Made by a program: the position numbers and the translations under genes
Notes under the pieces: generated by a model
Seen by the model: only the letters and a program-made list of their open reading frames with translations
The model's database searches: none
Told to the model about the DNA's origin: nothing
Source: Photobacterium swingsii
GTDB lineage: Bacteria > Pseudomonadota > Gammaproteobacteria > Enterobacterales > Vibrionaceae
Direction of reading: 5' to 3'
Assembly (NCBI RefSeq): GCF_024346715.1
Contig: NZ_AP024852.1
Location: 3,472,001 to 3,536,000, forward strand
DNA: 64,000 nt
In this document: one piece after another, positions 28,592-40,569 of the stretch
How positions within the stretch are numbered: the stretch's first letter is position 1
How the letters are laid out: each line of letters opens with the position of its first letter

Positions 28592-30283
28592 TCATATAAA
28601 CATTATGGGAGTCGAAGGACTCCCATCTGTCATGTTGTGAAGTTGCCGATGACAATTTATGTGTAACATCGTCAAGTTTGAACTGATATCTGAACCGCCA
28701 TCAACCCTCCGAATAATATGGTGAATATCCCACTCATCCTGAGAGTTAAACTGTTGACGACATATAGAGCACTTAAAATCTTGTCTTTCGACAATCTTCC
28801 ATAGCTTCATGCTACCCGCTAAAGATTTCTTCAACCTTTGCATCTTTAGACGCTCAAAATATTGCTCGTCATCAGGTAGATAACAATTCGCTAATGCCCG
28901 AATTTTCACATGCTTATCAATTTTTACTCTCGCTGCATTAAGCAAGCGATAGTAGCCATCTTCTCTGTTTGGTTTTGGAGCACTAAACACCCAGTTTCTC
29001 TCACCTACTGTTTTAAAATATTTCTCTTTAACCCAGCGTTTATGGCGATTTTGGTGTATACGGCGACACCACTGCCATAGCATTTTCCAGATTCTGTAAT
29101 CTACATATTTGAATGTCTCACTAGCGCAGACCCAACGATGGTAATTACACCATCCTCGGATCATAGGATTCAGCTTTGCTATAACTGCTTTTGCTGGCAC
29201 CGTTTTATGACTATTGAGGTAATCACGTATGTTTCGCAGAAACACCTTAACGTTTTTATTCGATGGCTTAATTATCATCTTGCCATTGTATTTACGTAAA
29301 TTCTGACCAAGGAAATCAAAACCTTCATCTATACGCGTAATTAATGTCTTCTCTTTAGAAAGCTGTAACCCTCTCCCAGCCATGAAGGCTCGAACAAGTG
29401 GTAGCACCTCCCTTTCCAGTAACTCTTTCGATATACCAGTAATGATGAAGTCATCAGCATAACGCACATAATTAACTTTGGTTTTATAGCTAGCTTTAGT
29501 ATTTTTCTTCCCAAAATGGGCTTCCAATACTGCTTCCAAGCCATCTAATGCCAAGTTTGCAAGCACAGGTGAAATAATTCCACCTTGAGGTGTACCTGCA
29601 TCCGTTGGATTAAATTTTCCTGATTCCATGAATCCAGCTTTTAGCCATTTTCGAAGTATTACTTTATCCATAGGAATATGAGTAATAAGCCATTCATGGC
29701 TAATGTGGTCAAAGCACCCTTTGATATCTCCTTCTAGCACCCATTGAGCACTAGATTTTCGGCTGAGATTCACGAAGCATTGTTCGATAGCATCAGCACA
29801 GGAGCGATTTGGACGAAAGCCATAACTATTACGATCTGCTTGAGATTCAGCAACGGGTTCTAGAGCTAGCAGATATAAGGCCTGCATCGCTCTATCGGTC
29901 ATTGTTGGAATGCCAAGAGGTCTACGTTTACCATTAGCTTTTGGAATATAAACACGCTTTAGCGGCTTTGGTTTATAACCTTTGCGACTAAGTTTGCTTA
30001 TAGCGTTCCACTTCGATGCAGGAGTATTCCAGATTGCTCCATCTACCCCTGGAGTGCTTTTCCCTCGATTTTCTGTAACACGCCTAATGGCGATTACTTT
30101 GGCAGCAAACGAATGAGTTAACATGCGTTGCAGTTGTTTAACTTGTCTCCAATCAGACTTCAGTGTTGCTTTCGCGATCCTGACCTGTAGCCCCCTCACT
30201 CTTTGATACATTAACTCCCAGTTAATACTGTGCCAATGCAATTCTGAGTGTGAGAATGCAGGTAATTCAGAAGAATTACTCAT
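28592..30283 (-). CDS. ltrA: Group II intron reverse transcriptase/maturase with HNH endonuclease domain
   Basis: This 563-residue intron-encoded protein helps the intron splice and retrohome. Order: N-terminal RT-0 region; RT with the active site YVRYADDFIITG and RT-3 motif RPNRSCADAI; thumb/maturase X domain (about 340-480, with IRGWCNYHRWVCA); then an HNH endonuclease with CSICRQQF near 500 and HHIIRRVDGGSDI followed by LHINCHRQLH. All motifs are intact and no frameshift is seen, so it may be active. GGAGAAAA precedes the ATG. A short RT-less frame at 30587-30772 lies in structural intron RNA and is not a gene. Confidence 0.95.
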   Translation of the reverse strand: MSNSSELPAFSHSELHWHSINWELMYQRVRGLQVRIAKATLKSDWRQVKQLQRMLTHSFAAKVIAIRRVTENRGKSTPGVDGAIWNTPASKWNAISKLSRKGYKPKPLKRVYIPKANGKRRPLGIPTMTDRAMQALYLLALEPVAESQADRNSYGFRPNRSCADAIEQCFVNLSRKSSAQWVLEGDIKGCFDHISHEWLITHIPMDKVILRKWLKAGFMESGKFNPTDAGTPQGGIISPVLANLALDGLEAVLEAHFGKKNTKASYKTKVNYVRYADDFIITGISKELLEREVLPLVRAFMAGRGLQLSKEKTLITRIDEGFDFLGQNLRKYNGKMIIKPSNKNVKVFLRNIRDYLNSHKTVPAKAVIAKLNPMIRGWCNYHRWVCASETFKYVDYRIWKMLWQWCRRIHQNRHKRWVKEKYFKTVGERNWVFSAPKPNREDGYYRLLNAARVKIDKHVKIRALANCYLPDDEQYFERLKMQRLKKSLAGSMKLWKIVERQDFKCSICRQQFNSQDEWDIHHIIRRVDGGSDISSNLTMLHINCHRQLHNMTDGSPSTPIMFI

Positions 30284-30333
30284 CTTGCTTTTCTCCTAGT
30301 TAGCCAAACACACTCCTAGGAAAAGAGACAATT

Positions 30334-30370
30334 ACCCCATAGGGATAAAGTTTCTTTATCCCTATGGGGT
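30334..30370 (-). other. 17-bp perfect stem in the intron before the RT gene
   Basis: ACCCCATAGGGATAAAG pairs with CTTTATCCCTATGGGGT around a 3-base loop, ending about 50 bases before the RT start. It probably belongs to domain III/IV of the intron RNA and may affect expression of the RT. Confidence 0.6.
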
Positions 30371-31445
30371 TAGTTTGAATTAAACGTTTAAACGTATTTT
30401 GGTGGCTTTACATGTTTTCACACGATTAAAGACCAGAAAGAAGTTAGCACGCTTTCACGTGAGGCAAATTTTGAACCTCTATTTTTACCATTACAGTAAA
30501 ACATTCGCTTTTTCTCTCCTCCTTTACCCTCTTAACCATCAGATTGCCTTGCGGTTTTCCTGCCTAAATTAGGCGATTAATAGGGCTTACCGAGTTCCTA
30601 TGTTCATACAAAGATAACGTAGGCGCTGTCTATTCACCGGTGGTACGTCAGTAGTGTATTCCCAGATGTAAAAGGAATAGCTTGACCACTTACCTTTTTG
30701 GTTAAAGCGTATCAATACATTTCGCTTATTGCGGCTGACGGTGTTTATTAACAGTTCACGTATGTTCGCCATATTACCTAGCCTAGCCTCTAAACCTATT
30801 GTATTTAGGTTGTCTTAACCCAAGTTCACACTTGAAATTAACCGCAGATACGGGAGTACATTGTCAGGGAGCTTCGCACATCTCCGTTACCAAAGATGCA
30901 CTAGCCCTAGGCTACAATTGACTACACAATTGGTTCGTTAATTAAATAGTTACATTTAACTACGAACAATATGAGCATAAGCTTTTGCCATTGCTAGCTG
31001 TCGCTCAATTTTCTTTTGTTGGTTAAACAGACAAGCAAAGTCTCGACATACCGAATATGTCTAACGATGCTGTTTTATTGAATTCACAGAGAAGCTATGA
31101 ATAGTTGATCGATCAAGCGTTAACCAAACGCAAGGATCGACTAGTCGTAATCATTAAGACTGTAGTTTGAGTTTACTGGAGTTCAGTATTTGACAGGATC
31201 ATTCAATCTACCAATGGCAATAGACTTGCGCATTGATTGACCCTATTGCCCTAAGGCATTATTGGTGGGAGGGAGTGACCGTATTTCAGGTACCAGACTT
31301 TCCAACTCCTAGTCTGGTAGGTAATAAATGAGATACGAAGACCTCATTTATTACCTTAGAGCGAGTGGCGATTTTCATCAACCACTCTGAGCGAGCCTAT
31401 TTCAATAATGTGAAATAGGTCTCAGCTAGCACGACTCTCGTCGCA

Positions 31446-33131
<1,686 letters not shown>

Positions 33132-33422
33132 TTATTCAACGATTGCCATGATGTCGTTTTCAGACATGATTAGCACTTCTTTACCGTCGATTTTTTCTGA
33201 TTTAGTGCCGTAGCCTTCAGCGAAGATAACTGTGTCACCAACTTTAACGTCCAGCGCTTGTACAGTACCGTTCTCTAGAATGCGACCTTTACCTACAGCA
33301 AGGATCACACCACGCGTTGATTTTTCAGCGGCAGAACCAGTAAGAACGATGCCACCAGCAGACTTAGATTCAACTTCTTGGCGTTCAACGATAACTCGGT
33401 CATGTAATGGACGAATATTCAT
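33132..33422 (-). CDS. groS: Co-chaperonin GroES
   Basis: The 96-residue lid of the chaperonin. [18 protein letters not shown] is the conserved start; the mobile loop is [15 protein letters not shown], and [14 protein letters not shown] follows. AGGAGAG lies before the ATG. It is first in groES-groEL. Confidence 0.98.
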   Translation of the reverse strand: MNIRPLHDRVIVERQEVESKSAGGIVLTGSAAEKSTRGVILAVGKGRILENGTVQALDVKVGDTVIFAEGYGTKSEKIDGKEVLIMSENDIMAIVE

Positions 33423-33504
33423 CGGTCGTCTCTCCTAATTTGGTTATGTCCAATAAAATAAGTGAGTAAGATAATATAAGGCGCTTACTCCTTCGATACA
33501 TAGC

Positions 33505-33532
33505 ATGTTGGGTCGATTTTCTGTAACCCAAG
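33505..33532 (-). promoter_or_regulatory. Heat-shock (sigma-32) type promoter of groESL
   Basis: Minus strand: CTTGGGT (33532-33526), 13-base spacer, CCCAACAT (33512-33505), against the sigma-32 consensus CTTGAAA-N13-15-CCCCATNT. About 80 bases before groES. A 7-bp inverted repeat GAGTAAG/CTTACTC (33463-33490) lies between it and the gene; it is not a CIRCE element. Confidence 0.6.
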
Positions 33533-33629
33533 CCTTATGGCTGAAATAATTTAAAAATTTATTCTAGAACTTTTGCCCCGTCACATTCTTTGCTTTAGGG
33601 TGAGCGAGCATCTTAACGTCGAGACAACT

Positions 33630-34988
33630 ATGACGCGAATAACTACCCCAGATAAACACGGGCTGCTTACGGCTCCCATTGATGACGTTTTACGCCGCCT
33701 AACCATCCCTATGGTGTTTGGTATGGTGGCAATTCTAATGTTCAATCTGGTTGATACCTTCTTTATTTCGTTGCTGGGAACCGAAGCACTAGCCGCTGTC
33801 AGCTTCACCTTCCCTGTCACTTTTGCATTGAACTGTATCACCATGGGTGTCGGTGTGGGTCTATCCACTTCGATTGGGCGCTTACTGGGCCAAGGGGATA
33901 TGGCATCGGCGGCACGCTTTTCCAGTCACGGTTTATTGTTGGCCGTGATCATGATGATTACCGCATCGAGCTTGGGCTTTGTCACCATAGAGCCTTTGTT
34001 TTCCTTATTAGGGGCATCACCAAGTTTGCTACCCATCATTCATGAATACATGTCTGTGTGGTACGTCGCTATTCCACTCTTGGTCATTCCAATGGCAGGG
34101 AACAGTGCAATACGTGCAACAGGAGATACCAAAACTCCCGCCAAGATCATGATGCTAGCAGGCTTGATCAATGGTATCTTGGATCCTTTATTGATCTTCG
34201 GCTATGGCCCCTTTCCTGAGCTTGGCGTACAAGGCGCAGCGATTGCCAGTGGCGTCAGCTGGGCGTGTGCCTTGATTGGATCTTTATACGTACTGACGAT
34301 GCGAGAAAAGCTGCTTGCTTGGCCTAAACCCACTAAATTATTGCAAGATTGGCGTCAGGTATTAGAGGTGGGCACGCCTGCGGGATTATCCAGTGCCCTC
34401 AACCCCTTATCCGGCGCATTATTGATGACTATTTTGGCCGCCCAAGGGACAACGTCCGTCGCTGCCTACGGTGCTGCTATGCGCATAGAATCATTACTTG
34501 TCATTGTGATGATGTCATTAGGATCAGCCTTAATGCCGTTTATGGCACAAAATCTTGGTGCGAATAATCCACACCGCGCGTTTAAAGCCCTTTTTCTAGC
34601 AATGCGCTTTGCCATTCTGTTTCAGCTGTTGGTCTTTGTCATGATGGTACCGCTCAGCTGGCCACTGTCGGCGATTTTCAGTCAAGACAGTCAAGTGCAA
34701 AGCTTACTGTGGCATTATTTGATGGTGGTACCAATCAGCTACGGCTTACAGGCCGTTTGCATGCTATTAATTAGCGGACTAAATGCGATGCATAAACCCA
34801 TGAATGCATTGATTTGGAACCTACTTCGATTATTCGCTTTTTTGTTACCTGCAGCATGGGTCGGCAGCCAAGTCTATGGCACCGAAGGGCTGTTTATCGG
34901 CATCGCGATCGCCAACATTTTCAGTGGTATTGGTGCCTACTGTTATGCGCTTCGGGTGCAACGCCTCCATCTCGCTCAAACAGGTTAA
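33630..34988 (+). CDS. MATE-family efflux transporter
   Basis: A 452-residue multidrug and toxin extrusion carrier with twelve predicted helices in two halves (IPMVFGMVAILMFNLVDTFF and later VGTPAGLSSALNPLSGALL). It is expected to export cationic compounds using a Na+ or H+ gradient. I take the ATG at 33630 (MTRITTPDKHG); the frame extends upstream to 33573 through the groES promoter region, which is unlikely to be translated. It is divergent from groES and convergent with fxsA. Confidence 0.87.
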   Translation: MTRITTPDKHGLLTAPIDDVLRRLTIPMVFGMVAILMFNLVDTFFISLLGTEALAAVSFTFPVTFALNCITMGVGVGLSTSIGRLLGQGDMASAARFSSHGLLLAVIMMITASSLGFVTIEPLFSLLGASPSLLPIIHEYMSVWYVAIPLLVIPMAGNSAIRATGDTKTPAKIMMLAGLINGILDPLLIFGYGPFPELGVQGAAIASGVSWACALIGSLYVLTMREKLLAWPKPTKLLQDWRQVLEVGTPAGLSSALNPLSGALLMTILAAQGTTSVAAYGAAMRIESLLVIVMMSLGSALMPFMAQNLGANNPHRAFKALFLAMRFAILFQLLVFVMMVPLSWPLSAIFSQDSQVQSLLWHYLMVVPISYGLQAVCMLLISGLNAMHKPMNALIWNLLRLFAFLLPAAWVGSQVYGTEGLFIGIAIANIFSGIGAYCYALRVQRLHLAQTG

Positions 34989-35056
34989 GCATAGCGATAA
35001 AAAAACACACCACGAATCCCTCTTTTCTCTCGTCAAATAAAATAAGATATGAACAA

Positions 35057-35082
35057 AAAAAGCAGCCAAGGCTGCTTTTTTA
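35057..35082. terminator. Bidirectional terminator
   Basis: AAAAAGCAGCC-AA-GGCTGCTTTTT with an A run on the left and a T run on the right, between the convergent MATE gene and fxsA. Confidence 0.82.
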
Positions 35083-35125
35083 TCATTCACATATTGTCAT
35101 ACAAACTATCATGTTGCGGGATGAA

Positions 35126-35689
35126 TTAAGGTAAGCGTGGCGTATCATCGTCTTTTTTCTCTTCACCTTTACGCTCGAACTCACCATCAAATACATCACC
35201 ATTTTGATCACGGCGCTGAGACCCAAAGGGGTCTTGTGGGTCAAACGGCCCTTGTTGATCAAAGGGGCCTTGACCATTGAACCCCTGACCGCCACCGAAA
35301 CCACCGCTAAAGCCAGCTCCTGCACCCATACTGCTCACTTTAACGCGGCTCATTAGCTGCTTGGCTAAGTACGCGCGTGGCGCAGGTAACAACACCGCCA
35401 TACCAAGGAAGTCAGTCATAAAGCCCGGCGTTAATAGGAGTACACCCGCAACCGCTAGCATCACACCTTCCACGATTTGTTGAGCAGGCAGCTCGCCTTG
35501 CGCCAACTTGCCTTGCACCGACATTAAGGTTGCAATGCCTTGGCTACGCACCAGTGATGCGCCCACAATAGCCGTTACCAGCACAAGTCCTATTGTTGGC
35601 CACATCCCAAGAAAACCACCCACTTGAACAAACAAGGCGATTTCTACAATTGGCACAACAATAAAAAGAAACATTAAAATAGGAAACAC
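35126..35689 (-). CDS. fxsA: FxsA family inner-membrane protein
   Basis: The 187 residues have the FxsA core: a hydrophobic N-terminus (MFPILMFLFIVVPIVEIALF), a TIGLVLVTAIVGASLVRSQG segment, and LLLTPGFMTDFLGMAVLLP. A glycine- and proline-rich tail (GFGGGQGFNGQGPFDQQGPF) and charged end follow. In E. coli FxsA relieves exclusion of phage T7 by the F plasmid; its own role is unclear. fxsA, groESL and aspA lie together in E. coli too. Confidence 0.9.
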   Translation of the reverse strand: MFPILMFLFIVVPIVEIALFVQVGGFLGMWPTIGLVLVTAIVGASLVRSQGIATLMSVQGKLAQGELPAQQIVEGVMLAVAGVLLLTPGFMTDFLGMAVLLPAPRAYLAKQLMSRVKVSSMGAGAGFSGGFGGGQGFNGQGPFDQQGPFDPQDPFGSQRRDQNGDVFDGEFERKGEEKKDDDTPRLP

Positions 35690-36131
35690 GACTTACCTCT
35701 TGGTGGTCTGTGATAATTGCCGCCCAACGCTATCATTTTCGCTGGCCAACATGAAAAATTAGAGTACATCTAAACTATGCGGGCATTGTGGCATTTTTCA
35801 AGCGCCATGGCGTAGACAGAGCCTGCATTATTTGTGACAAGATAAAACAAACAAACCTTTCACATTCTATTATATTTGGTCATTTTTCATCTTATTCAGC
35901 GTCTCTATTGTTAACAGCAAATGTGAGCGAACTCTCGTTTTTATGCAAATAAAACTAGGTCATTCAAAAAAGTGATCTGGGTTATGTTTTTACCCCTAAA
36001 GGGGAGTATTATCGTCAGCAAATAAAGGTGTCAGGTACGATCATCTAGCCAACACTTCTGCAGAATGGATTCTTATTCAGAACTGGCTCAACATTTGAAT
36101 TTTCTTAGCAGATTCCCCATAAGGCTACAAT
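35690..36131. other. Upstream region of aspA
   Basis: 442 bases without a gene. A CRP-like site AATGTGA-GCGAAC-TCTCG (35920-35937) has a good left half and a poor right half. TACCCCT-AA-AGGGGAG (35991-36006) resembles a NarP/NarL 7-2-7 site (five of seven bases in the second heptamer) and overlaps a possible -10 (TATTAT, 36007-36012). Confidence 0.45.
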
Positions 36132-37592
36132 ATGTCTCAGATGATTGATCTAGAAAAAAACGAAGCAACTCTTAACGTTGCAACCCGCATTGAAGAAGAT
36201 CTACTTGGTGATCGTCACGTTCCAGCTGACGCTTACTGGGGTATCCACACTCTTCGCGCTGTTGAAAACTTCAACATCTCTAAAACGACTATCTCAGATG
36301 TTCCTGAATTTGTTCGTGGTATGGTTTTCACTAAGAAAGCTGCTGCTATGGCAAACAAAGAACTCGGTGCTATCCCTTCTGAAGTTGGTGAATACATCAT
36401 CAAAGCATGTGACGTGATCCTAGAAACAGGCAAGTGCATGGATCAGTTCCCATCTGATGTATATCAAGGTGGTGCAGGTACTTCTGTTAACATGAACACT
36501 AACGAAGTAATTGCTAACCTAGCGCTTGAGCTAATGGGCAAAGAGAAAGGCGAATACGAGATCGTTAACCCTAACGATCACGTGAACAAATCTCAGTCTA
36601 CTAACTGTGCTTACCCAACAGGTTTCCGTGTTGCTGTATACAACAGCATCATCAACATGCTTGACGCACTTGAGCACCTAAAAGCTGCTTTCGATGCAAA
36701 AGATAAAGAATTTGCACACGTATTGAAAATGGGCCGTACCCAACTTCAAGACGCAGTACCTATGACTGTAGGTCAAGAATTCCACGCATTCGGCATTCTA
36801 ATTAAAGAAGAAATCAAAAACCTTAAGCACACCGCTGAACTTCTACTTGAAGTTAACCTAGGTGCAACAGCTATCGGTACTGGTTTGAACGCAGCGACTG
36901 GCTACCAAGAGCTAGCAGTTCAACGTCTAGCAGAAATCACAGGCCTACCTTGTACACCTGCTGAAGACCTTATCGAAGCAACATCTGACTGTGGTGCTTA
37001 CGTAATGATTCACGGCGCACTTAAGCGTACTGCTGTGAAACTATCTAAGATTTGTAACGACTTACGTCTACTTTCTTCTGGTCCTCGTGCTGGTCTAAAC
37101 GAACTAAACCTACCTGAAATGCAAGCTGGTTCTTCTATCATGCCAGCAAAAGTTAACCCAGTAATCCCTGAAGTGGTTAACCAAGTGTGTTTCAAAGTAA
37201 TTGGTAACGACACTACCCTAACTTTCGCAGCAGAAGCAGGTCAGCTTCAGTTGAACGTTATGGAGCCAGTGATCGGTCAGGCACTATTCGAGTCTATCGA
37301 CCTACTGAAAAATGCCGCTATCAACCTAACAGACAAGTGTATTGTTGGTATCACAGTGAACAAAGAAGTATGTGAAAACTTCGTGTTCAACTCTATCGGT
37401 ATCGTTACTTACCTAAACCCATTCATCGGTCACCACGAAGGCGACATCGTTGGTAAGATTTGTGCGGAAACAGGTAAGAGTGTACGTGAAGTTGTACTAG
37501 AGCGTGGTCTTCTAACAGAAGAACAACTAGACGACATCTTCTCAGTACAAAACCTAATGCACCCAGAATACAAAGCGAAACGTTACAACTAA
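36132..37592 (+). CDS. aspA: Aspartate ammonia-lyase
   Basis: AspA deaminates L-aspartate to fumarate and ammonia. The 486 residues (about eight more than E. coli at the N-terminus) contain the superfamily signature [11 protein letters not shown] (SS loop with the catalytic Ser), [11 protein letters not shown] and [13 protein letters not shown]. The fumarate produced can feed FrdABCD at 16834-20132, and the next gene encodes the aspartate/succinate exchanger DcuA. Codon choice is strongly biased, in keeping with high expression. Confidence 0.97.
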   Translation: MSQMIDLEKNEATLNVATRIEEDLLGDRHVPADAYWGIHTLRAVENFNISKTTISDVPEFVRGMVFTKKAAAMANKELGAIPSEVGEYIIKACDVILETGKCMDQFPSDVYQGGAGTSVNMNTNEVIANLALELMGKEKGEYEIVNPNDHVNKSQSTNCAYPTGFRVAVYNSIINMLDALEHLKAAFDAKDKEFAHVLKMGRTQLQDAVPMTVGQEFHAFGILIKEEIKNLKHTAELLLEVNLGATAIGTGLNAATGYQELAVQRLAEITGLPCTPAEDLIEATSDCGAYVMIHGALKRTAVKLSKICNDLRLLSSGPRAGLNELNLPEMQAGSSIMPAKVNPVIPEVVNQVCFKVIGNDTTLTFAAEAGQLQLNVMEPVIGQALFESIDLLKNAAINLTDKCIVGITVNKEVCENFVFNSIGIVTYLNPFIGHHEGDIVGKICAETGKSVREVVLERGLLTEEQLDDIFSVQNLMHPEYKAKRYN

Positions 37593-37625
37593 TAGTAACG
37601 ACCCTCGCAATATAATTTAAAATTT

Positions 37626-37652
37626 GGCGGATATTCAGGACGAGTGTCCGCC
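37626..37652 (+). terminator. Hairpin between aspA and dcuA
   Basis: GGCGGA (37626-37631) pairs with TCCGCC (37647-37652) round a 15-base loop; a T-rich tract follows 25 bases later. It could reduce transcription into dcuA or mark an RNA processing point. Confidence 0.4.
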
Positions 37653-37716
37653 CTTCTTTGCTACAGATTCCCCCCTTTTATTTTTTTTGATTAACTTTAA
37701 GACAGGATAGATCCCT

Positions 37717-39024
37717 ATGATTGGTGTAGAACTCTTTGTTGTTCTCGCGTTTATTTATTTAGGCGCACGTATCGGTGGTATTGGTATTGGTTTAGCCGGT
37801 GGCGCTGGTGTCATTGTGTTATCGCTCTTTTTAGGCGTACCAACGAGTCAATCTTTTATTCCCGTAGATGTAATCCTTATTATCATGTCAGTAATTACAG
37901 CTATCGCCGCGATGCAAGTGGCTGGTGGTATGGACTGGCTGGTTGAAATTGCCGAAAACTTCCTTCGTAAAAACCCTAAACACATCACTTTCTACGCGCC
38001 TATCGTGACATACCTCATGACACTGATGGCGGGTACTGGTCACACGGCTTTCTCTACCCTTCCAGTTATTGCGGAAGTGGCTAAAGAGCAAGGTGTTCGC
38101 CCTTCTCGTCCACTTTCTATTGCCGTTGTTGCTTCACAAATCGCTATCACAGCATCGCCTATTTCAGCGGCGGTGGTGTTCTTCTCAGGTATTCTTGAGC
38201 CACTCGGTGTGGGTTACCTAACCCTACTTGCGATTTGTATTCCAACCACATTCCTAGCATGTATGGCTGGTGCGTTTGTAGCTAACTTCCTAGGTTGTGA
38301 ACTAAAAGATGATCCTATCTACCAAGAACGCCTAGAAAAAGGTCTGATTAAACTAAAAGGCACAGAGAAGCGCGAGATTTTGCCAACAGCAAAAACAGCG
38401 ACTTACATCTTCCTTGCTGCTATCGCCTTCGTAGTGTGCTACGCAGCAGCGATTTCAAGCTCTGTTGGCCTAATTGAAAACCCAGCACTGGGTCGTAACG
38501 AAGCGATTATGACAGTGATGCTGGCAGCCGCGGCCGCTATCGTGACATTCACTAAAATTGACGCTTCAAAAATCGCAGCGGCGCCAACGTTCCGTTCTGG
38601 TATGACAGCATGTGTGTGTGTACTAGGTGTAGCTTGGTTGGGTTCAACCTTCGTTAACTCTCACGTTGATGGAATCAAAGAAGTGGCGGGTTCACTACTG
38701 AGTGATTACCCATGGATGCTGGCTATCGTATTGTTCCTAGCCTCTATGCTGCTTTACTCTCAAGGTGCAACTACCACAGCACTTATGCCTGCAGCACTGG
38801 CTATCGGTGTCGCACCACTAACAGCTATCGCATCATTTGCGGCAGTAAGTGCGCTATTCGTTCTTCCGACTTACCCAACGCTATTAGCAGCGGTTGAGAT
38901 GGATGACACAGGCTCTACCCGTATTGGTAACTTGGTCTTTAACCACCCGTTCTTTATCCCTGGTGTGGTGACGATTTCAACCTCGGTTGCACTCGGCTTC
39001 CTATTCGGCGGTATGATTCTGTAA
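37717..39024 (+). CDS. dcuA: Anaerobic C4-dicarboxylate transporter DcuA
   Basis: A 435-residue inner-membrane exchanger of the Dcu family, with about ten hydrophobic segments, that takes up aspartate or fumarate in exchange for succinate. The sequence MIGVELFVVLAFIYLGARIGGIGIG and the stretch MTLMAGTGHTAFSTLPVIAE match DcuA. Together with aspA and frd it forms the aspartate-fumarate respiration route. It starts 124 bases after aspA and may be read from the same promoter. Confidence 0.93.
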   Translation: MIGVELFVVLAFIYLGARIGGIGIGLAGGAGVIVLSLFLGVPTSQSFIPVDVILIIMSVITAIAAMQVAGGMDWLVEIAENFLRKNPKHITFYAPIVTYLMTLMAGTGHTAFSTLPVIAEVAKEQGVRPSRPLSIAVVASQIAITASPISAAVVFFSGILEPLGVGYLTLLAICIPTTFLACMAGAFVANFLGCELKDDPIYQERLEKGLIKLKGTEKREILPTAKTATYIFLAAIAFVVCYAAAISSSVGLIENPALGRNEAIMTVMLAAAAAIVTFTKIDASKIAAAPTFRSGMTACVCVLGVAWLGSTFVNSHVDGIKEVAGSLLSDYPWMLAIVLFLASMLLYSQGATTTALMPAALAIGVAPLTAIASFAAVSALFVLPTYPTLLAAVEMDDTGSTRIGNLVFNHPFFIPGVVTISTSVALGFLFGGMIL

Positions 39025-39055
39025 TCGCTTGATACACTAAGTACTAAAACAGCAT

Positions 39056-39083
39056 AAGGTCACCTTCGGGTGGCCTTTTTTAT
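39056..39083 (+). terminator. Terminator of dcuA
   Basis: AAGGTCACC-TTCG-GGTGGCCTT (one G-T pair) followed by TTTTTA. Confidence 0.87.
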
Positions 39084-39490
39084 GCCATCAATATGAATGG
39101 AGTCAGAGAGGTCACGCAGGTAACTCCGCCGAACAGCGGTAATATATTCAACCTGGTTAGTATTTGCTTACTATCGTTGTAGGGATGGTTTTAACTCGGA
39201 TGAATAACAAGAGAGAATGAAAAATAGTGTTACGTTTTTAATACGTAAAGAAAGGAGTAAAGCAGGAGAAAAACGCGGTAAAATGAAGGGGATTATTGTC
39301 TCCGCCCCATCCTAGGGCGAAGACCCGAACACCAACGGATTCCCATCGTTCGTGTTCTACTCGAATAATTCACCAATCCCAGTGTCTTATTCGATATGTC
39401 TCAGTGTTTTGCTACAGATTCAGGTTGAAGACAGGACAACCTGAACCCTTATAGTAGTCACAGCACGCCTAATGCGATAGAGGTAAAAGC
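39084..39490. other. Intergenic region before the LysR gene
   Basis: About 400 bases with no gene. Two hairpins are visible: CGAACACCAACG pairing with CGTTCGTGTTC near 39326-39358, and CAGGTTG/CAACCTG at 39420-39442. The second is followed by TTATAGTAG, a possible -10. These could be leader structure; I cannot name an RNA family. Confidence 0.4.
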
Positions 39491-40408
39491 GTGATGCAGC
39501 GATGCAAAAATGGTATGAAGTTAGATGACCTACGCACCCTAATTGCGATTGCTCAACAAGGAAGCTTCAGAGCCGCAGCCAGTGCACTGGATATCCCCCC
39601 AGCGACGCTCAGTCGTCGGTTACAACGGCTAGAAGATACCTTGGGTAGCCAACTGGTGATCCGTGACAGCCGCAATGTGTCATTGACCCCACTCGGTCAA
39701 AATTACTTCGAGCGCTGCCAGCCGTTAATCGATGATTTAGAAGCAGCCACTAGCGAAATTCAAGACAGCAGCCAAAACACCCCACGTGGCGCGTTACGCA
39801 TTTCCGCCCCTGTCGGTTTGTTAACGTACCAACTCATGCCACTGTTTAATCAGTTCTTAGCGCAATATCCAGAAGTCACGTTATCGCTTAATCATTTATC
39901 AAATCAGCAGCATGATTACAGCCCAGAGCAATACGATGTGGTATTTCGAGTCGGCCAGCAACCCGACTCCAGTTTTGCTGCCGCAACCATAGGGGAATCT
40001 CAGCGTATTGTGGTCGCTTCTCCTTGCTATTTAGAGCAGCAAGGCACGCCTCAAACGCCAGAGGAGTTAGCCCTTCATGCTCGTCTTGCTAGCGTACCCG
40101 AGTTTGAGTGGGCACTCACTTCCAAGCAAAATAATGAAACAGTATGGCTCAACTCCCCTGTACGAATGGCCATTGCAGATCTTAACAGTATCAAGCAAGC
40201 AGCCATCAATGGTTTAGGGATTGCCTGCCTGCCTAATTACGTGGTCGCTGATGCGCTCAATAAACAACAATTAACCACCATGATGCCTGAATGGTACTCC
40301 CCACCGCGCCCGATTTATATGCTTTATCAGCGGTTGGGCTATGTCCCTTTGCACATTAGTCATTTCATTGATTTCATGCGAAATGCATTGGCTAAACAGC
40401 ACTCCTAA
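39491..40408 (+). CDS. LysR-family transcriptional regulator
   Basis: A 305-residue LysR regulator of the CrgA/DsdC-like group. The helix-turn-helix is in LRTLIAIAQQGSFRAAASAL and IPPATLSRRLQRLEDTLG; an effector domain follows (about 95-300). GAGG at 39479-39482 supports the GTG at 39491; the usual family start would be the ATG at 39515 (MKLDDLRTL). The target is unknown. The nearest other genes are crbR and dcuA, both oriented the same way, so no divergent target is evident. Confidence 0.85.
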   Translation: MMQRCKNGMKLDDLRTLIAIAQQGSFRAAASALDIPPATLSRRLQRLEDTLGSQLVIRDSRNVSLTPLGQNYFERCQPLIDDLEAATSEIQDSSQNTPRGALRISAPVGLLTYQLMPLFNQFLAQYPEVTLSLNHLSNQQHDYSPEQYDVVFRVGQQPDSSFAAATIGESQRIVVASPCYLEQQGTPQTPEELALHARLASVPEFEWALTSKQNNETVWLNSPVRMAIADLNSIKQAAINGLGIACLPNYVVADALNKQQLTTMMPEWYSPPRPIYMLYQRLGYVPLHISHFIDFMRNALAKQHS

Positions 40409-40569
40409 CCATCGCATTAAATGATTGATGGGTGAGGACGTTATAACGCTAGGTGATAGCGACGGCTTTGCCCTTGCAGTCTAGCTCTGATCTAACGCAG
40501 ATCTTGAGTGTTAACAAATTGATCTCAACATAAGGCAGTGATAGCGTAGATAAAAAGACAAATAATGAG

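Noticed and set aside
30587-30772. 61-codon frame upstream of the intron RT
   Set aside because: Lies in structured intron RNA; no ribosome binding site and no known domain.
30870-30900. Second GTGCGA motif considered as the intron 5' end
   Set aside because: The GTGCGAC at 31446 fits the stop-codon junction and leaves a domain I with expected hairpins; starting at 30880 would leave about 560 unexplained structured bases.
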